Origin: Pseudomonas cichorii
GTDB taxonomy: Bacteria; Pseudomonadota; Gammaproteobacteria; Pseudomonadales; Pseudomonadaceae
DNA: 64,000 nucleotides
Direction of reading: 5' to 3'
Assembly: GCF_015471405.1 (NCBI RefSeq)
Contig: NZ_BLVZ01000007.1
Coordinates: 1-64,000 of the forward strand
Both the position numbers and the translations under genes were made by a program. Of this stretch, positions 28,274-41,844 are shown piece after piece; positions within the stretch are counted from its first letter, which is position 1; every line of letters starts with the position of its first letter. The notes beneath the pieces are model-generated. The model saw only the letters and a program-made list of their open reading frames with translations. It was not told the origin of the DNA and searched no databases.

Positions 28274-28708
28274 ATGAAACTCAATGATCTGAGTCCAGCG
28301 CCGGGTTCCCGTCGCGAAAAGCATCGTCCGGGCCGTGGTATCGGTAGCGGTTTGGGTAAGACTGGTGGCCGTGGTCACAAAGGTCAGACCTCCCGCTCCG
28401 GTGGCACTATTGCTCCGGGCTTTGAAGGCGGCCAACAGCCGCTGCATCGTCGTCTGCCAAAATTCGGTTTCGTTTCCCTGAAAGCCATGGACCGCGCAGA
28501 AGTGCGTCTGTCCGAGCTGGCCAAAGTGGAAGGCGACATCGTAACTGTGCAGTCCCTGAAGGATGCCAACGTGATTAACCAGAACGTACAGCGCGTGAAA
28601 ATCATGCTGTCCGGCGAAGTTACTCGCGCTGTCACCATCAAAGGTATCGCAGCCACCAAAGGTGCGCGTGCGGCTATCGAAGCAGCTGGCGGCAAGTTCG
28701 AGGAATAA
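28274..28708 (+). CDS. rplO: 50S ribosomal protein L15
   Basis: Late-assembly protein rich in glycine at the N-terminus ([20 protein letters not shown]), 144 aa. Its stop is directly abutted by the secY start (TAAATG). Confidence 0.98.
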   Translation: MKLNDLSPAPGSRREKHRPGRGIGSGLGKTGGRGHKGQTSRSGGTIAPGFEGGQQPLHRRLPKFGFVSLKAMDRAEVRLSELAKVEGDIVTVQSLKDANVINQNVQRVKIMLSGEVTRAVTIKGIAATKGARAAIEAAGGKFEE

Positions 28709-30043
28709 ATGGCTAAGCAAGGTGCTCTCTCTGCGCTCGGCAAAGGCGGTATGTCTGAACTCTGGGCTCGTCTGCGTTTTCTGTTCCTGGCGATTATCGT
28801 CTACCGAATAGGCGCACACATCCCGGTTCCAGGTATCAACCCGGAGCGACTCGCGGACCTGTTTCGACAGAATGAGGGGACCATTCTTAGCTTGTTCAAC
28901 ATGTTTTCCGGCGGTGCGCTGGAGCGGATGAGCATCTTTGCACTGGGGATCATGCCGTACATTTCGGCATCGATCATCATGCAGCTGATGACCGCCGTCA
29001 GCCCACAGCTGGAGCAGTTGAAGAAGGAAGGTGAAGCTGGCCGTCGCAAGATCAGCCAGTACACCCGCTACGGCACCGTCGTCCTGGCCCTGGTTCAAGC
29101 TACCGGCATGTCCGTTGGCCTGGCTGGTCAGGGCGTTGCTTTCTCTGCAGACATCGGCTTCCACTTCGTAGCTGTCACCACCTTTGTGGCTGGTGCAATG
29201 TTCATGATGTGGCTGGGCGAGCAGATTACCGAGCGCGGTGTTGGTAACGGTATCTCGATGTTGATTTTCGCAGGTATCGTCGCCGGTCTTCCGAGAGCGA
29301 TTGGGCAGTCTTTCGAGTCTGCACGTCAGGGTGATATCAATATCTTCGCCTTGGTCGCCATCGGTTTGCTGGCAGTAGCGATCATCGGTTTCGTGGTGTT
29401 CATTGAGCGTGGTCAGCGTCGTATTGCTGTTCACTACGCCAAGCGTCAGCAAGGCCGCAAGGTCTTCGCAGCGCAGACCAGCCACTTGCCGCTGAAAGTG
29501 AACATGGCTGGTGTTATTCCTGCCATTTTCGCGAGCAGCATCTTGCTGTTCCCGGCTTCGTTGGGGTCCTGGTTCGGTCAGTCTGAAGGTATGGGCTGGT
29601 TGCAGGACATCTCGCAGTCGATCGCTCCTGGTCAGCCGTTGAATATTCTGCTGTTTAGTGCAGGGATTATTTTCTTCTGCTTCTTCTATACGGCGTTGAT
29701 GTTCAATCCGAAAGACGTAGCGGAAAACCTGAAGAAGTCCGGTGCCTTTATTCCGGGCATCCGTCCAGGTGAGCAGTCTGCGCGCTACATTGATGGCGTA
29801 CTGACTCGCTTGACCATGTTCGGTGCTCTTTATATGACGGCCGTGTGTCTGCTTCCCCAGTTTCTGGTGGTTGCGGCAAACGTACCGTTCTACCTTGGCG
29901 GGACCTCGTTGCTGATCGTGGTCGTGGTTGTGATGGACTTTATGTCGCAAGTACAATCTCACCTCGTTTCGCACCAGTATGAATCCCTGATGAAGAAAGC
30001 CAACCTGAAGGGTTACGGCAGCGGCGGCGGAATGCTGCGCTGA
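28709..30043 (+). CDS. secY: Preprotein translocase subunit SecY
   Basis: Channel-forming subunit of the Sec translocon, 444 aa, with ten hydrophobic segments. Diagnostic stretches are [13 protein letters not shown] near the first helix, the plug-region [20 protein letters not shown], and the cytoplasmic loop [16 protein letters not shown]. Partner of SecE (3.0 kb). Confidence 0.98.
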
Positions 30044-30071
30044 GGTACCCATAAGGTTCGAGGAGTTGGTG

Positions 30072-30188
30072 ATGAAAGTTCGTGCATCGGTGAAAAAGCT
30101 GTGCCGTAACTGCAAGATTATTCGCCGCGAAGGTGTTGTTCGAGTAATTTGCAGCGCGGAACCACGTCATAAACAGCGCCAAGGCTGA
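30072..30188 (+). CDS. rpmJ: 50S ribosomal protein L36 (zinc form)
   Basis: 38-aa protein that begins [15 protein letters not shown]. The zinc ligands C11, C14, C27 and H33 are all present, so this is the C+ form, the type replaced by a zinc-free paralog under zinc starvation in some bacteria. It starts 28 bases after secY, with AGGAG upstream, and is followed by a terminator. Confidence 0.96.
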
Positions 30189-30206
30189 TTGTGATTTGTG
30201 CTTAAG

Positions 30207-30240
30207 CCCAGCAGCTAGTGCGCTGCTGGGTTGATTATTT
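30207..30240 (+). terminator. Terminator after rpmJ (end of spc operon)
   Basis: CCCAGCAGC (30207-30215), 6-nt loop, GCTGCTGGG (30222-30230), followed by the T-rich TTGATTATTT that also holds the next -35 element. Confidence 0.8.
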
Positions 30241-30259
30241 GTTACTACAGCGATATTAT
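30231..30259 (+). promoter_or_regulatory. Promoter of the alpha operon (rpsM-rpoA-rplQ)
   Basis: TTGATT (30231-30236) begins immediately after the rpmJ terminator stem; 17-bp spacer; TATTAT (30254-30259); then a CTCGCGCCC discriminator. The leader before rpsM is about 52 nt. Confidence 0.78.
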
Positions 30260-30318
30260 CTCGCGCCCTATTTCTTGGCTTCCGGGGCGTAGGTAGCTGT
30301 CAATTGGAGTCCCACTGA

Positions 30319-30675
30319 ATGGCCCGTATTGCAGGCGTTAACATTCCAGATAACAAGCATACTGTTATCTCGCTGACCTACATCTATGGTGTTGGTCGCA
30401 CTACTGCACAGAAAATTTGTGCAACCACTGGGGTTAACCCAGCGGCAAAGATCAAAGATCTGAGCGACGAGCAGATTGAACAGCTGCGTGGCGAAGTGGC
30501 GAAGTTCACCACTGAAGGTGACCTGCGTCGCGAAATCAACATGAAAATCAAGCGCTTGATGGACTTGGGCTGCTACCGCGGTCTGCGTCATCGTCGTGGT
30601 CTTCCAGTACGCGGTCAGCGTACCAAGACCAACGCGCGTACTCGCAAAGGTCCGCGTAAGCCGATCCGCAAGTAA
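30319..30675 (+). CDS. rpsM: 30S ribosomal protein S13
   Basis: 30S head protein at the subunit bridge, 118 aa ([21 protein letters not shown]-terminal [17 protein letters not shown]). First gene of the alpha operon. Confidence 0.98.
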   Translation: MARIAGVNIPDNKHTVISLTYIYGVGRTTAQKICATTGVNPAAKIKDLSDEQIEQLRGEVAKFTTEGDLRREINMKIKRLMDLGCYRGLRHRRGLPVRGQRTKTNARTRKGPRKPIRK

Positions 30676-30705
30676 TCGCTCCAGCGTATCGACAGGAATT
30701 TAGTC

Positions 30706-31095
30706 ATGGCAAAACCTGCTGCTCGTCCTCGTAAAAAAGTTAAAAAGACAGTGGTTGATGGCATCGCCCACATCCACGCGTCGTTTAACAACACAATCGT
30801 CACCATTACCGATCGTCAAGGTAACGCTCTTTCCTGGGCTACCTCCGGCGGTTCGGGTTTCCGTGGTTCCCGCAAGTCCACCCCGTTCGCTGCTCAAGTA
30901 GCTGCCGAGCGTGCTGGTCAAGCTGCGCTGGAGTACGGTCTGAAGAACCTCGACGTCAATGTCAAGGGTCCAGGCCCAGGTCGTGAATCCGCTGTCCGTG
31001 CATTGAACGGCTGTGGCTATAAGATCGCCAGCATCACCGACGTGACGCCAATCCCGCACAACGGGTGCCGTCCGCCGAAGAAGCGCCGCGTGTAA
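30706..31095 (+). CDS. rpsK: 30S ribosomal protein S11
   Basis: Platform protein near the E-site, 129 aa, with the signature [13 protein letters not shown] at the C-terminus. 30 bases after rpsM. Confidence 0.98.
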   Translation: MAKPAARPRKKVKKTVVDGIAHIHASFNNTIVTITDRQGNALSWATSGGSGFRGSRKSTPFAAQVAAERAGQAALEYGLKNLDVNVKGPGPGRESAVRALNGCGYKIASITDVTPIPHNGCRPPKKRRV

Positions 31096-31113
31096 TCCAG
31101 GAGACTGTAAGAA

Positions 31114-31734
31114 ATGGCTCGTTACATTGGTCCAAAATGCAAACTTGCTCGTCGTGAAGGCACCGATCTCTTTCTGAAGAGCGGCGTTCGCGCTATCGAA
31201 TCCAAGTGCAACATCGAAGCAGCTCCAGGCATCCACGGTCAACGCCGCGGTCGTCAGTCCGATTACGGTACCCAGCTGCGTGAAAAGCAAAAAGTCCGTC
31301 GTATCTACGGCGTTCTCGAGCGTCAGTTCAGCGGCTACTACAAAGAAGCTGCCGGCAAGAAAGGCGCAACAGGCGAAAACCTGCTGCAATTGCTCGAATG
31401 CCGTCTGGACAACGTTGTATATCGTATGGGCTTCGGCTCGACTCGTGCCGAATCCCGTCAACTGGTTTCGCACAAGTCGATCAGCGTCAACGGCAAAACC
31501 GTTAACGTTCCTTCTTACCAGGTTCGTGCTGGTGACGTAGTCGCTATTCGCGAGAAGGCCAAGAACCAACTGCGTATTGTCCAGGCTCTCGATCTGTGTG
31601 CCCAACGTGGCCGCGTAGAATGGGTAGAAGTAGACACTGAAAAGAAATCGGGCGTTTTCAAAAGCGTTCCAGCTCGCAGTGATCTATCCGCCGACATCAA
31701 CGAAAGCCTGATTGTCGAGCTCTACTCCAAGTAA
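31114..31734 (+). CDS. rpsD: 30S ribosomal protein S4
   Basis: Primary 16S rRNA-binding protein and fidelity factor; in E. coli it represses the alpha operon. 206 aa with the S4 RNA-binding domain at about residues 95-160 ([20 protein letters not shown]). Confidence 0.98.
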   Translation: MARYIGPKCKLARREGTDLFLKSGVRAIESKCNIEAAPGIHGQRRGRQSDYGTQLREKQKVRRIYGVLERQFSGYYKEAAGKKGATGENLLQLLECRLDNVVYRMGFGSTRAESRQLVSHKSISVNGKTVNVPSYQVRAGDVVAIREKAKNQLRIVQALDLCAQRGRVEWVEVDTEKKSGVFKSVPARSDLSADINESLIVELYSK

Positions 31735-31756
31735 GGGCTAGAAAATAGGTGCATCC

Positions 31757-32758
31757 ATGCAGATTTCGGTAAATGAGTTCCTGACACCCCGCCATATTGA
31801 TGTGCAGGTTGTCAGTCCAACCCGCGCCAAGATTACTCTCGAGCCTCTCGAGCGTGGTTTTGGCCATACCCTGGGCAACGCGCTTCGCCGCATTCTGTTG
31901 TCCTCCATGCCCGGCTGTGCAGTAGTCGAGGCCGAGATTGACGGTGTACTCCATGAGTACAGCGCTATCGAAGGTGTACAGGAAGACGTAATTGAAATCC
32001 TGTTGAACCTTAAAGGTCTGGCTATCAAGCTGCACGGTCGAGACGAAGTTACGCTGACCTTGTCGAAGAAGGGTTCGGGGGTGGTTACCGCTGCCGATAT
32101 TCAGCTGGATCATGATGTCGAGATCGTTAATCCCGATCACGTAATCGCTAACCTGGCGTCTAACGGCGCCTTGAACATGAAGCTCGTAGTAGCTCGTGGT
32201 CGTGGTTATGAACCGGCAGACTCGCGTCAGAGCGATGAAGATGAAAGCCGCAGCATTGGTCGTCTGCAGCTTGACTCTTCGTTCAGCCCAGTACGTCGCA
32301 TCGCCTACGAGGTGCAAAACGCCCGTGTCGAGCAGCGTACCAACCTGGACAAGCTGGTTATTGATATGGAAACCAACGGTACTCTGGATCCTGAAGAGGC
32401 TATCCGTCGTGCTGCAACCATTCTGCAACAGCAGTTGGCTGCGTTCGTCGACCTCAAAGGTGACAGCGAACCAGTGGTAATCGAACAGGAAGATGAGATC
32501 GATCCGATCCTCCTCCGTCCGGTTGACGATTTGGAACTGACCGTGCGTTCGGCCAACTGCCTTAAGGCGGAGAACATTTACTACATCGGCGACCTGATTC
32601 AGCGTACCGAAGTAGAACTGTTGAAGACTCCGAACCTGGGCAAGAAGTCCCTGACTGAGATCAAGGATGTCCTGGCTTCTCGTGGTCTTTCCCTCGGCAT
32701 GCGCCTCGACAACTGGCCGCCTGCAAGTCTTAAGAAGGACGACAAGGCGACTGCCTGA
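31757..32758 (+). CDS. rpoA: DNA-directed RNA polymerase subunit alpha
   Basis: Assembly platform for RNA polymerase. 333 aa: the N-terminal dimerisation domain contains [20 protein letters not shown]; after a flexible linker near residue 240, the C-terminal domain ([38 protein letters not shown]) binds UP elements and activators. Confidence 0.99.
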   Translation: MQISVNEFLTPRHIDVQVVSPTRAKITLEPLERGFGHTLGNALRRILLSSMPGCAVVEAEIDGVLHEYSAIEGVQEDVIEILLNLKGLAIKLHGRDEVTLTLSKKGSGVVTAADIQLDHDVEIVNPDHVIANLASNGALNMKLVVARGRGYEPADSRQSDEDESRSIGRLQLDSSFSPVRRIAYEVQNARVEQRTNLDKLVIDMETNGTLDPEEAIRRAATILQQQLAAFVDLKGDSEPVVIEQEDEIDPILLRPVDDLELTVRSANCLKAENIYYIGDLIQRTEVELLKTPNLGKKSLTEIKDVLASRGLSLGMRLDNWPPASLKKDDKATA

Positions 32759-32800
32759 TCGTCGTAATCACCGAACGTTGTGTTTGGTAAGGAATGAACC

Positions 32801-33187
32801 ATGCGTCATCGTAAAAGTGGACGTCACCTGAGCCGTACCAGCTCTCACCGCAAGGCCATGTTCCAGAACATGGCGGTGTCGCTGTTCGAGCACGAGCTGA
32901 TCAAAACTACACTGCCAAAAGCCAAGGAACTGCGCCGCGTTGCCGAGCCGCTGATCACCCTGGCCAAGGTAGACAGCGTTGCTAACCGTCGTTTGGCTTT
33001 CGACCGTACTCGTTCGAAAGAAATCGTTGGTAAGCTGTTCAACGATCTGGGCAAGCGCTATGCAACCCGTCAGGGCGGCTATCTGCGTATCCTCAAGTGC
33101 GGTTTCCGCGCTGGCGACAACGCGCCAATGGCGTACGTCGAGCTGGTTGATCGTCCTGTCGGTGGTGTTGTAGAAGCTGCTGAATAA
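32801..33187 (+). CDS. rplQ: 50S ribosomal protein L17
   Basis: Exit-tunnel protein, 128 aa ([20 protein letters not shown]). Last gene of the alpha operon, with AAGGAATGAACC before the start and a strong terminator after. Confidence 0.98.
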   Translation: MRHRKSGRHLSRTSSHRKAMFQNMAVSLFEHELIKTTLPKAKELRRVAEPLITLAKVDSVANRRLAFDRTRSKEIVGKLFNDLGKRYATRQGGYLRILKCGFRAGDNAPMAYVELVDRPVGGVVEAAE

Positions 33188-33206
33188 GACGTCAGTCTGA
33201 ACAAAG

Positions 33207-33236
33207 AACCGGGCCTTGTGCCCGGTTTTTTGTTTT
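33207..33236 (+). terminator. Terminator of the alpha operon
   Basis: AACCGGGC (33207-33214), loop CTTGT, GCCCGGTT (33220-33227), followed by TTTTGTTTTTT. Confidence 0.9.
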
Positions 33237-33263
33237 TTGAAATTCGTAAAAACTATCAGCTCG

Positions 33264-33269
33264 TATAAT
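33264..33269 (+). promoter_or_regulatory. Candidate -10 element for the catalase gene
   Basis: A perfect TATAAT at 33264-33269, 84 bases before the catalase start, without a recognisable -35. That pattern fits an activator-dependent promoter, for example OxyR, but no operator could be confirmed by eye. Confidence 0.4.
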
Positions 33270-33353
33270 TTAATAAATTTGAGAGTGTTTCAGTTCTGAC
33301 CAATAATCCTCCTCAGACCATTAGCCAGCCCTATAAGACTGAGGAAGAATCGA

Positions 33354-34802
33354 ATGAGCCAGACTAAAACGCTTACGACTGCGAGCGGTGCGCCCGTAGC
33401 GGATAACCAGAACTCCCGTTCGGCCGGCCCACGCGGTCCATTGCTGCTCGACGATTTCCATCTGATCGAGAAACTTGCCCATTTCAACCGTGAGAACATC
33501 CCGGAGCGTCGCGTACACGCCAAGGGTTCGGGTGCTCACGGCACTTTCACGGTCACCCGCGATATCACCCAATACTCCAGCGCCAAGCTCTTTGAGTCGG
33601 TCGGCAAGCAGACGCCTATATTCCTGCGCTTCTCCACCGTAGGCGGCGAGCGTGGTTCGGCTGATACCGAACGTGACCCACGTGGTTTCGCCGTGAAGTT
33701 CTACACCGAAGAAGGTAACTGGGACATCGTGGGTAACAACACACCAGTGTTCTTCATCCGCGACCCGCTGAAATTCCCGGATTTCATCCACACCCAAAAA
33801 CGTCTGCCGCAGAGCAACCTGAAAAGCGCGCAAGCGATGTGGGACTTCTGGTCGTACTCCCCCGAGGCTCTGCACCAGATCACCATCCTGTTTTCGGACC
33901 GGGGTATTCCTGATGGCTACCGCCACATGCACGGCTTCGGCAGTCACACCTACAGCCTGATCAGCGCTGCGGGTGAACGTCACTGGGTCAAATGGCACTA
34001 CAAGTCCAAACAGGGCATCAAAAACCTGACACCTGCGGATGCGGCTCGTCTGGCAGGTACTGACCCGGACTACGCACAGCGCGACCTGTTTAGCGCCATC
34101 GAGCGTGGTGAGTTCCCGAAATGGCAGGTGTGCATCCAGTTGATGACCGAAGCCCAGGCCGCCAATCATCACGAGAACCCGTTCGATGTGACCAAGACCT
34201 GGTCGCAGAAAGAGTTTCCTCTGATCGAAGTGGGTGAGCTGGAACTCAACCGTAACCCGCTCAACTACTTCGCCGAAGTCGAGCAGGCCGCTTTTGGTCC
34301 GAGCAATATGGTGCCAGGCGTTGGTCTTTCGCCTGACCGTATGCTCCAGGGGCGAGTGTTCGCCTACGCCGATGCTCACCGCTACCGTGTAGGAACCAAT
34401 CACCAGCACTTGCCGATCAATGCTGCGAAAAGCCCGGTAAACAGCTATCAGCGTGACGGAGCAATGGCATTTGGCAGCAATGGTGGTGCAGCTCCGAACT
34501 ATGAGCCAAACAGCTATGCGGACGCGCCAAAACAGGCTCCTCGTTATGCCGAACCGGCTCTGGCCTTGAGTGGCGCTGCCGATCGTCACGATCATCGTGA
34601 AGACACCGACTATTACAGCCAGGCCGGCAAGTTGTTCAACCTGATGGATGCCGATCAGAAGGCGCTGTTGATCAACAATATTGCCGGTGCGATGCAAGGG
34701 GTTTCCAGCGATGTGGTGCAGCGTCAGTTGCAGTACTTCTTCAAAGCTGACCCTGCCTATGGCGAAGGTATTGCCAAAGCTTTGGGCGTCCAGCTGGGCT
34801 AA
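33354..34802 (+). CDS. katA: Monofunctional heme catalase (KatA type)
   Basis: Converts hydrogen peroxide to water and oxygen. 482 aa, a small-subunit catalase with no signal peptide, so cytoplasmic. The catalytic histidine is in [12 protein letters not shown], the asparagine in VGNNTPVFF, and the proximal heme tyrosine in [12 protein letters not shown]. It sits between rplQ and the ferritin gene, the order seen for katA in P. aeruginosa. It has its own start signal (AGGAAG before ATG 33354) and terminator. Confidence 0.93.
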   Translation: MSQTKTLTTASGAPVADNQNSRSAGPRGPLLLDDFHLIEKLAHFNRENIPERRVHAKGSGAHGTFTVTRDITQYSSAKLFESVGKQTPIFLRFSTVGGERGSADTERDPRGFAVKFYTEEGNWDIVGNNTPVFFIRDPLKFPDFIHTQKRLPQSNLKSAQAMWDFWSYSPEALHQITILFSDRGIPDGYRHMHGFGSHTYSLISAAGERHWVKWHYKSKQGIKNLTPADAARLAGTDPDYAQRDLFSAIERGEFPKWQVCIQLMTEAQAANHHENPFDVTKTWSQKEFPLIEVGELELNRNPLNYFAEVEQAAFGPSNMVPGVGLSPDRMLQGRVFAYADAHRYRVGTNHQHLPINAAKSPVNSYQRDGAMAFGSNGGAAPNYEPNSYADAPKQAPRYAEPALALSGAADRHDHREDTDYYSQAGKLFNLMDADQKALLINNIAGAMQGVSSDVVQRQLQYFFKADPAYGEGIAKALGVQLG

Positions 34803-34818
34803 GTCGAAGTGAGAAACA

Positions 34819-34846
34819 GAACCGCCCTCATTTGGGCGGTTTTTCG
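34819..34846 (+). terminator. Terminator after catalase
   Basis: ACCGCCC (34821-34827), loop TCATTT, GGGCGGT (34834-34840), followed by TTTTCG. Confidence 0.85.
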
Positions 34847-34957
34847 CTTCTGATAACCCTTTTTTCGCCGCTTTTTATCGGATTATTGCGTTTTTGGAAG
34901 TGACCTGACAGTCAGCTTGGTTCAAACTATGGCCTTTCAGCAGGGAGATCTGGTGCG

Positions 34958-35422
34958 ATGCAAGGCCATCCAGAAGTAATCGATTATCTGAACACGTTGC
35001 TCACTGGCGAACTGGCTGCTCGTGACCAATATTTCATCCATTCGCGTATGTACGAAGATTGGGGTTTCGCCAAGCTCTACGAACGCATCAATCATGAAAT
35101 GGAAGAAGAAGCGCAACACGCCGATGCGCTGATCCGCCGTATCCTGATGCTTGAAGGCACGCCGCGCATGCGCCCGGATGATCTGGATATCGGTACCACG
35201 GTGCCTGAAATGCTCGCCAGCGACCTGCGTCTTGAATACAAGGTGCGCGCTGCGCTGTGTAAAGGCATCGAGTTGTGCGAACTGCACAAGGATTACATCA
35301 GTCGCGACATCCTGCGCCTGCAACTGGCTGACACTGAAGAAGATCACACCTACTGGCTGGAGCAGCAGACTGGTCTGATCAAAGCTATCGGCCTGGAAAA
35401 CTACCTGCAATCGCAGTTCTGA
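34958..35422 (+). CDS. ftnA: Ferritin-like iron storage protein (FtnA/BfrA type, lacks heme ligand)
   Basis: Forms a 24-subunit iron-storage shell; the family is often annotated bacterioferritin. 154 aa. The diiron ferroxidase residues E18, E51 and H54 are present, with E94/E127/H130 equivalents in DLRLEYK and TEEDHTYW. The methionine 52 that binds heme in true bacterioferritin is alanine (EEEAQH). P. aeruginosa FtnA (formerly BfrA), in the same place next to katA, also lacks it, so FtnA is the better name. It lies next to catalase, consistent with iron and peroxide being managed together. Confidence 0.85.
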   Translation: MQGHPEVIDYLNTLLTGELAARDQYFIHSRMYEDWGFAKLYERINHEMEEEAQHADALIRRILMLEGTPRMRPDDLDIGTTVPEMLASDLRLEYKVRAALCKGIELCELHKDYISRDILRLQLADTEEDHTYWLEQQTGLIKAIGLENYLQSQF

Positions 35423-35439
35423 TTTCCCCCGTATAGCAA

Positions 35440-35476
35440 AAAGCCCCTGCACACTGACGTGGCAGGGGCTTTTTCA
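35440..35476. terminator. Bidirectional terminator between ferritin gene and uvrA
   Basis: AAAAAGCCCCTGC (35440-35452) and GCAGGGGCTTTTT (35464-35476), with an inner CAC/GTG pairing. A and T runs on opposite sides let it serve the + strand ferritin gene and the - strand uvrA gene. Confidence 0.85.
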
Positions 35477-35503
35477 TTTTGCGTTTCTAGAAAATCGACT
35501 GAC

Positions 35504-38338
<2,835 letters not shown>

Positions 38339-38478
38339 TGCGGCCTCGCTTGGCGGGCATAAACATCGGAGTATACGGCTGCATGCCATTACGCGGCAAA
38401 GCGTCGCGTATCTCTCGTGTATGTGCTGTACCCCGATGGGACTGGTAGAATCGCCGCCGGTTCACACGAGGTTTTTCC

Positions 38479-39873
38479 ATGCACGATCCCTATAGCGAAC
38501 GGATGAGTAGCGGTGAGACACGCGCAGCAGGCGGTCTGGCCCTGGTGTTCGCTTTCCGAATGCTTGGCATGTTCATGGTTCTGCCGGTCCTGGCAACATA
38601 CGGTATGGACCTGGCTGGCGCGAGTCCGGCCCTGATTGGTCTGGCCATCGGGGCCTATGGACTGACGCAGGCTGTGTTGCAGATCCCGTTCGGCGTCATC
38701 TCCGACCGGATCGGGCGACGTCCCGTGATTTATCTGGGGCTGATCGTCTTTGCACTTGGCAGCCTGGTGGCCGCCAATGCCGACACGATCTGGGGCGTTA
38801 TTCTCGGGCGCGTCCTGCAAGGTGCCGGCGCGATATCCGCGGCCGTCATGGCCTTGCTATCAGACCTGACCCGTGAACAGCATCGCACCAAGGCCATGGC
38901 CATGATCGGCATGACCATTGGTCTGTCGTTTGCCATCGCCATGGTGGTGGGGCCTTTGCTGACGGGGGCTTTTGGCCTGTCAGGACTGTTTCTGGCTACG
39001 GGTGGCATGGCGCTGCTGGGAATACTGATCGTGGCGTTCGTCGTCCCGAAAGCCAATGGTCCGTTATTGCACCGTGAGTCGGGCGTCGCTAAACAGGCAT
39101 TGGGAGCGACCCTGCGTCATCCGGATCTGCTGCGTCTGGATTTGGGTATCTTCGTGTTGCACGCGATGCTGATGTCCAGTTTCGTCGCATTACCGCTGGC
39201 GCTGGTGGAAAAGGCCGGTTTGCCCAAGGAGCAGCACTGGTGGGTCTACCTCACGGCACTGTTGATCTCCTTCTTTGCGATGATCCCGTTCATCATCTAC
39301 GGAGAAAAAAAGCGTCAGATGAAGCGCGTGTTGCTCGGCGCCGTCACAGTTCTGATGCTCTCTGAGCTATCCTTCTGGGCATTCGGCGACACGCTGCGGG
39401 CGCTGGTGATCGGGACAGTGGTATTCTTTACCGCGTTCAACCTGCTGGAAGCGTCCTTGCCGTCCCTGATCAGCAAAGTATCGCCGGCGGGCGGAAAAGG
39501 CACGGCGATGGGAGTTTATTCAACCAGCCAGTTCCTTGGTTCGGCTGCAGGTGGGATACTCGGCGGCTGGTTGTTCCAGCATGGTGGCCTCGACGTGGTT
39601 TTCCTGGGAGGCGCTGGCATGGCCGCCATCTGGCTTGCCTTTGCAGTAACCATGCGTGAACCGCCGTACGTGACGAGCCTGCGCCTGCCGTTGTCGGCCG
39701 AGGCCCAGCGTGAAGCAGGCCTGGTAGAGCGTTTAATGTCCGTAGCAGGCGTGACGGATGCAGTGGTGGTGGCTGAAGAGGCCGCCATCTATATCAAACT
39801 CGATACAAAATTATTGGATCGTGCGTCTCTGGAAAAGCTGGTCAACCCGGCCCCTGAAGCGTGCGAAGCCTAG
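38479..39873 (+). CDS. MFS transporter, YajR-like
   Basis: Twelve-helix major facilitator superfamily permease (464 aa). Motif A is [12 protein letters not shown] after the second helix, and [17 protein letters not shown] is typical of YajR-type drug:H+ antiporters. After the last helix (near residue 390) a soluble tail of about 70 residues ([38 protein letters not shown]) resembles the YajR YAM domain, a ferredoxin-like fold. The substrate is unknown. It lies between uvrA and ssb, as in other Pseudomonas. Confidence 0.88.
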   Translation: MHDPYSERMSSGETRAAGGLALVFAFRMLGMFMVLPVLATYGMDLAGASPALIGLAIGAYGLTQAVLQIPFGVISDRIGRRPVIYLGLIVFALGSLVAANADTIWGVILGRVLQGAGAISAAVMALLSDLTREQHRTKAMAMIGMTIGLSFAIAMVVGPLLTGAFGLSGLFLATGGMALLGILIVAFVVPKANGPLLHRESGVAKQALGATLRHPDLLRLDLGIFVLHAMLMSSFVALPLALVEKAGLPKEQHWWVYLTALLISFFAMIPFIIYGEKKRQMKRVLLGAVTVLMLSELSFWAFGDTLRALVIGTVVFFTAFNLLEASLPSLISKVSPAGGKGTAMGVYSTSQFLGSAAGGILGGWLFQHGGLDVVFLGGAGMAAIWLAFAVTMREPPYVTSLRLPLSAEAQREAGLVERLMSVAGVTDAVVVAEEAAIYIKLDTKLLDRASLEKLVNPAPEACEA

Positions 39874-39882
39874 GAGAACGTT

Positions 39883-40428
39883 ATGGCCCGTGGGGTTAAC
39901 AAAGTCATATTGGTCGGTACATGCGGCCAGGATCCCGAAGTTCGCTACTTGCCTAACGGTAACGCCGTGACCAACCTGAGTCTGGCAACCAGCGAACAAT
40001 GGACTGACAAGCAGACCGGTCAGAAAGTCGAAAAGACCGAATGGCATCGTGTTTCGATGTTCGGCAAGGTCGCCGAAATCGCTGGCGAATACCTGCGCAA
40101 GGGTTCCCAGGTCTACATCGAAGGCAAGCTGCAGACCCGTGAGTGGGAAAAAGACGGCATCAAGCGCTACACCACCGAAATCGTCGTCGACATGCAAGGC
40201 ACCATGCAACTGCTGGGCGGCCGTCCACAAGGCGATGCCCAACAAGGTCAAGGCGGTGGCAACTACGGCAACTCCGCGCCACGCCCACAGCAGTCGCGCC
40301 CGCAATCGGCTCCGCCACAGCAGTCGTATTCGCAACAGCCACAACGCGAATCCCGCCCGGCTCCGCAACAGCAAGCACCACAGCCGGCTGCTGATTTCGA
40401 CAGCTTTGATGATGATATTCCGTTCTAA
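39883..40428 (+). CDS. ssb: Single-stranded DNA-binding protein
   Basis: Binds single-stranded DNA in replication, recombination and repair. 181 aa: N-terminal OB fold ([20 protein letters not shown], residues 1-110), a Q/P/S-rich flexible linker, and the acidic protein-interaction tip DDDIPF at the C-terminus. 9 bases after the MFS gene and followed by a terminator. Confidence 0.97.
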   Translation: MARGVNKVILVGTCGQDPEVRYLPNGNAVTNLSLATSEQWTDKQTGQKVEKTEWHRVSMFGKVAEIAGEYLRKGSQVYIEGKLQTREWEKDGIKRYTTEIVVDMQGTMQLLGGRPQGDAQQGQGGGNYGNSAPRPQQSRPQSAPPQQSYSQQPQRESRPAPQQQAPQPAADFDSFDDDIPF

Positions 40429-40462
40429 CCTACATAAGACTTTCGTAAAGTTTAAGCTTGAG

Positions 40463-40486
40463 ACCCCCGCACTGCGGGGGTTTCGC
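40463..40486 (+). terminator. Terminator after ssb
   Basis: ACCCCCGC (40463-40470), loop ACT, GCGGGGGT (40474-40481), followed by TTCGCGTT. The remaining 200 bases before the PAAR gene are AT-rich with no other gene seen. Confidence 0.8.
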
Positions 40487-40690
40487 GTTATAGGTCTATC
40501 AAAAATATCTTGGAGGTTTTAGATAGCCTCAAGTTGTTTCGTATAGATAAAAAAGCATGAGGGTAGTGAGTACAGCTTGAGGCGAGAATGTTACGAGTTG
40601 ATACATTTTTAGCCATGCGCGCCGCACGGCTTCATGCATGAGATGCGTAAGATCGAGATCGTAATTATTTGACTCAGGAAGGACGTTTGC

Positions 40691-41272
40691 ATGGGACGCA
40701 AAATGATTGGAGTTGGAGCTCCTACATCTACGGGTGGCGCTGTACTGGAAGGCAACGTGGGTATTAATATCGATAGTGCAGTCAATACATCATCGGTCGG
40801 GCATATGGCTAGCTGTCCCGTATGCAGTGTAGGCAAGGGGCCTATAGTTGCCGTAGGGCCAAGAACCGTTATTTTGCCGGCAGGTCCGGTTGCGTTGGAG
40901 GGTGATTACGTCGCTTGTGGTTGTCCACCTGAATCCAATACTGTGATTTTTGGCCAGTCTACTGTCTTTGGTGGCGCTGAGCACACTAATGCCAGTTTTG
41001 TGCCTATTGCTGCTGTGGGGAAAGTAAAATCAATAAAAGAAATTTATTTTTCATATGGCAGTAGTCACGAGCCTCTTGCCGATGTTTCTCGATTCTATGT
41101 GGATTTGAATGTACATGTGAAAACATCGGGTTATGAGGTTGGCGAGGTTATTGATATTAAAGTTGGAGGTGGTGTAGAGCGTGCTTTTTCGGCCACTGTA
41201 GGTGCCGGTGGGGTTGCTGTAGTTTCTGGTGTGCTTATGGATGATCGTATCGACATGGAAGGTGAAGTGTAA
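40691..41272 (+). CDS. PAAR-domain protein, type VI secretion tip/effector carrier
   Basis: 193-aa protein with an N-terminal PAAR-like module (GVGAPTSTGGAVLEGN, GHMASCPVCSVGKGPIVAVG, VACGCPPESNTVIFGQSTVF), Gly/Pro/Cys-rich with repeated turns. PAAR proteins cap the VgrG spike of type VI secretion systems and carry effectors. The C-terminal 80 residues (YFSYGSSHEPLADVSRFYVD onward) form a predicted beta-rich domain of unknown role. Its stop overlaps the amidase gene (TAATG), so the two are coupled and the PAAR protein probably delivers that toxin. No other type VI genes are in the window. Confidence 0.82.
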   Translation: MGRKMIGVGAPTSTGGAVLEGNVGINIDSAVNTSSVGHMASCPVCSVGKGPIVAVGPRTVILPAGPVALEGDYVACGCPPESNTVIFGQSTVFGGAEHTNASFVPIAAVGKVKSIKEIYFSYGSSHEPLADVSRFYVDLNVHVKTSGYEVGEVIDIKVGGGVERAFSATVGAGGVAVVSGVLMDDRIDMEGEV

Positions 41273-41844
41273 TGACTAATCTGACGGTAAGTGCTGGTGG
41301 GGTTTCTACGGCAGTCAAGGTCAACAGACCTCGTTATAGTGATTTGTGGGAGGCCTATGCCGAAGTAGGCTCCATGGAATCTGCAGCCGTTTATGATTTG
41401 GTGGGTGGAGAGGCGGCCGAGTTACGGAGGAAAATTCCCGATAATTATGCGAACTCTTGTGCGCTAAGAATGAGCAGAGCTTTCAACTATGGCGGCTACA
41501 AGGTTCCACGGGGCACAATTATCAAGAATAAAAGTATTTACAGGGTGCGTGGCAGTGATGGACTCGCCTATATTTTGAGGGTCAATGATATGATTGACTT
41601 TCTGAAGTATAACTGGGGAAAACCTGATTTGGTTATGGCCCCAGGGGACGATGCCTTGATGGCTGGAAAGAAAGGTGTGATCGTCATTGAAGCTGACGGT
41701 TGGGAGGATGCAAGAGGGCATGTGGTTCTTTGGAATGGAGAAGTAACCAGCGACGGTTCTGACTATCATCGCCAGGACGGCGAAGATTGGATAGGCTCTA
41801 CAGGGGTACTTGTGAAGATTAGCTACTGGGAGTTGAAAGGATGA
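41272..41844 (+). CDS. tae4: Type VI amidase effector, Tae4 family
   Basis: Predicted peptidoglycan amidase (NlpC/P60-like, D-Glu-mDAP endopeptidase) injected into rival bacteria. 190 aa. The core begins with PRYSDLWEAY, followed by the catalytic cysteine motif NSCALRMSRAFNYGG (C63) and the catalytic histidine in ARGHVVLWNG (H150), the arrangement of Tae4. An N-terminal stretch of about 18 residues (MTNLTVSAGGVSTAVKVN) precedes the core. There is no signal peptide. One-base overlap with the PAAR gene and 4-base overlap with the immunity gene. AT-richer than flanking genes, suggesting horizontal transfer. Confidence 0.85.
   Translation: MTNLTVSAGGVSTAVKVNRPRYSDLWEAYAEVGSMESAAVYDLVGGEAAELRRKIPDNYANSCALRMSRAFNYGGYKVPRGTIIKNKSIYRVRGSDGLAYILRVNDMIDFLKYNWGKPDLVMAPGDDALMAGKKGVIVIEADGWEDARGHVVLWNGEVTSDGSDYHRQDGEDWIGSTGVLVKISYWELKG

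Noticed and set aside
38339-38478. LexA box for uvrA
   Set aside because: No CTG-N10-CAG repeat could be found in the intergenic region by eye; a matrix scan would be needed to exclude a degenerate site.
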